Assembly (NCBI GenBank): GCA_017987425.1
Contig: JAGNTT010000121.1
Location: 1-5,964 of the forward strand
DNA: 5,964 bases
Direction: 5' to 3'
DNA from: Candidatus Omnitrophota bacterium
GTDB lineage: Bacteria; Omnitrophota; Gorgyraeia; Zapsychrales; Fredricksoniimonadaceae
The notes beneath the pieces were generated by a model. The model saw only the letters and a program-made list of their open reading frames with translations, was not told the origin of the DNA and did no database searches. Within the stretch, counting starts at the first letter, position 1, and every line of letters begins with the position of its first letter. Positions 5,814 to 5,964 of the stretch are shown here, piece by piece. The position numbers and the translations under genes were made by a program.

Positions 5814-5964
5814 ATGAATGCATCTTATGCGCATGGCTTGATTGGCGGGATGCTGATCGGTTTGGCTGCGGTCCTGTTGTATTGGTTTAATGGCCGCATC
5901 ATGGGAGTCAGCGGTATTGTTTCCAGATTGTTATCTAAACCTGACCAGGATTTCTGGTGGAGAT
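5814..5964 (+). CDS. YeeE/YedE-family sulfur-compound transporter, N-terminal part; 3' end outside window
   Basis: The open frame from ATG at 5814 runs to the window end (50 complete codons). It reads MNASYAHGLIGGMLIGLAAV, then LLYWFNGRIMGVSGI and on to QDFWWR. A hydrophobic helix (about residues 8-25) followed by NGRI-x-GVSGIV is the N-terminal signature of the YeeE/YedE family (DUF395), inner-membrane proteins that take up thiosulfate or related sulfur compounds; TsuA is the studied example. No cysteine occurs in the visible part, so the transport cysteines of the family cannot be checked. Whether it is a full-length TsuA-like protein or one of a pair of half-length proteins is unknown. Its ATG lies 1 base after the CoADR-Rhd stop. 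AAGGGG at 5801-5806, inside the end of that gene, is 7 bases from the ATG and serves as ribosome-binding site, so the two genes are very probably cotranscribed and translationally coupled. Confidence 0.85.
   Translation, partial: MNASYAHGLIGGMLIGLAAVLLYWFNGRIMGVSGIVSRLLSKPDQDFWWR

Overview
The window is protein-coding DNA from a bacterium, almost certainly Gram-negative because it carries an inner-membrane RND drug-efflux pump of the HAE-1 type, which normally works with a periplasmic adaptor and an outer-membrane channel. Base composition is intermediate. GTG is used as a start codon next to strong Shine-Dalgarno sites. The lineage cannot be fixed from sequence alone. No rRNA, tRNA, CRISPR array, IS element or integrase is visible.

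Layout. (1) Positions 1-1989, + strand: the C-terminal part of an AcrB-like RND transporter whose start lies left of the window. (2) Positions 1990-2163: a convergent intergenic region with a 14-bp perfect palindrome and a strong 16-bp stem-loop terminator that can serve both flanking genes. (3) Positions 2164-3540, - strand: an acyl-CoA dehydrogenase of the glutaryl-CoA dehydrogenase/ACX4-like branch, with an unusual helical N-terminal extension and without the arginine that binds the glutarate carboxylate. (4) Positions 3541-3890: a divergent intergenic region. Its right end holds a good sigma-70-type promoter, and a near-perfect TATACCCC-AT-GGGGGTATA operator sits on the predicted transcription start. 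(5) Positions 3891-5964, + strand: an apparent three-gene operon of a CsoR/CstR-family repressor, a CoA-disulfide/persulfide reductase fused to a rhodanese domain (CoADR-Rhd), and the start of a YeeE/YedE-family sulfur-compound transporter that runs off the right edge.

How the genes work together. The last three genes form a coherent module for reactive-sulfur uptake and handling. The repressor senses a thiol-reactive signal (persulfide) or Cu(I) and controls its own promoter. The YeeE/YedE membrane protein would bring in a sulfur compound such as thiosulfate. CoADR-Rhd would transfer or reduce the sulfane sulfur in the cytoplasm, using NAD(P)H. The main open question is what the repressor senses. 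It has the complete Cys-His-Cys set of a copper-sensing CsoR (C35, H60, C64), but its neighbours are those of a persulfide-sensing CstR. The RND pump and the acyl-CoA dehydrogenase look like separate transcription units with no evident link to the sulfur operon.
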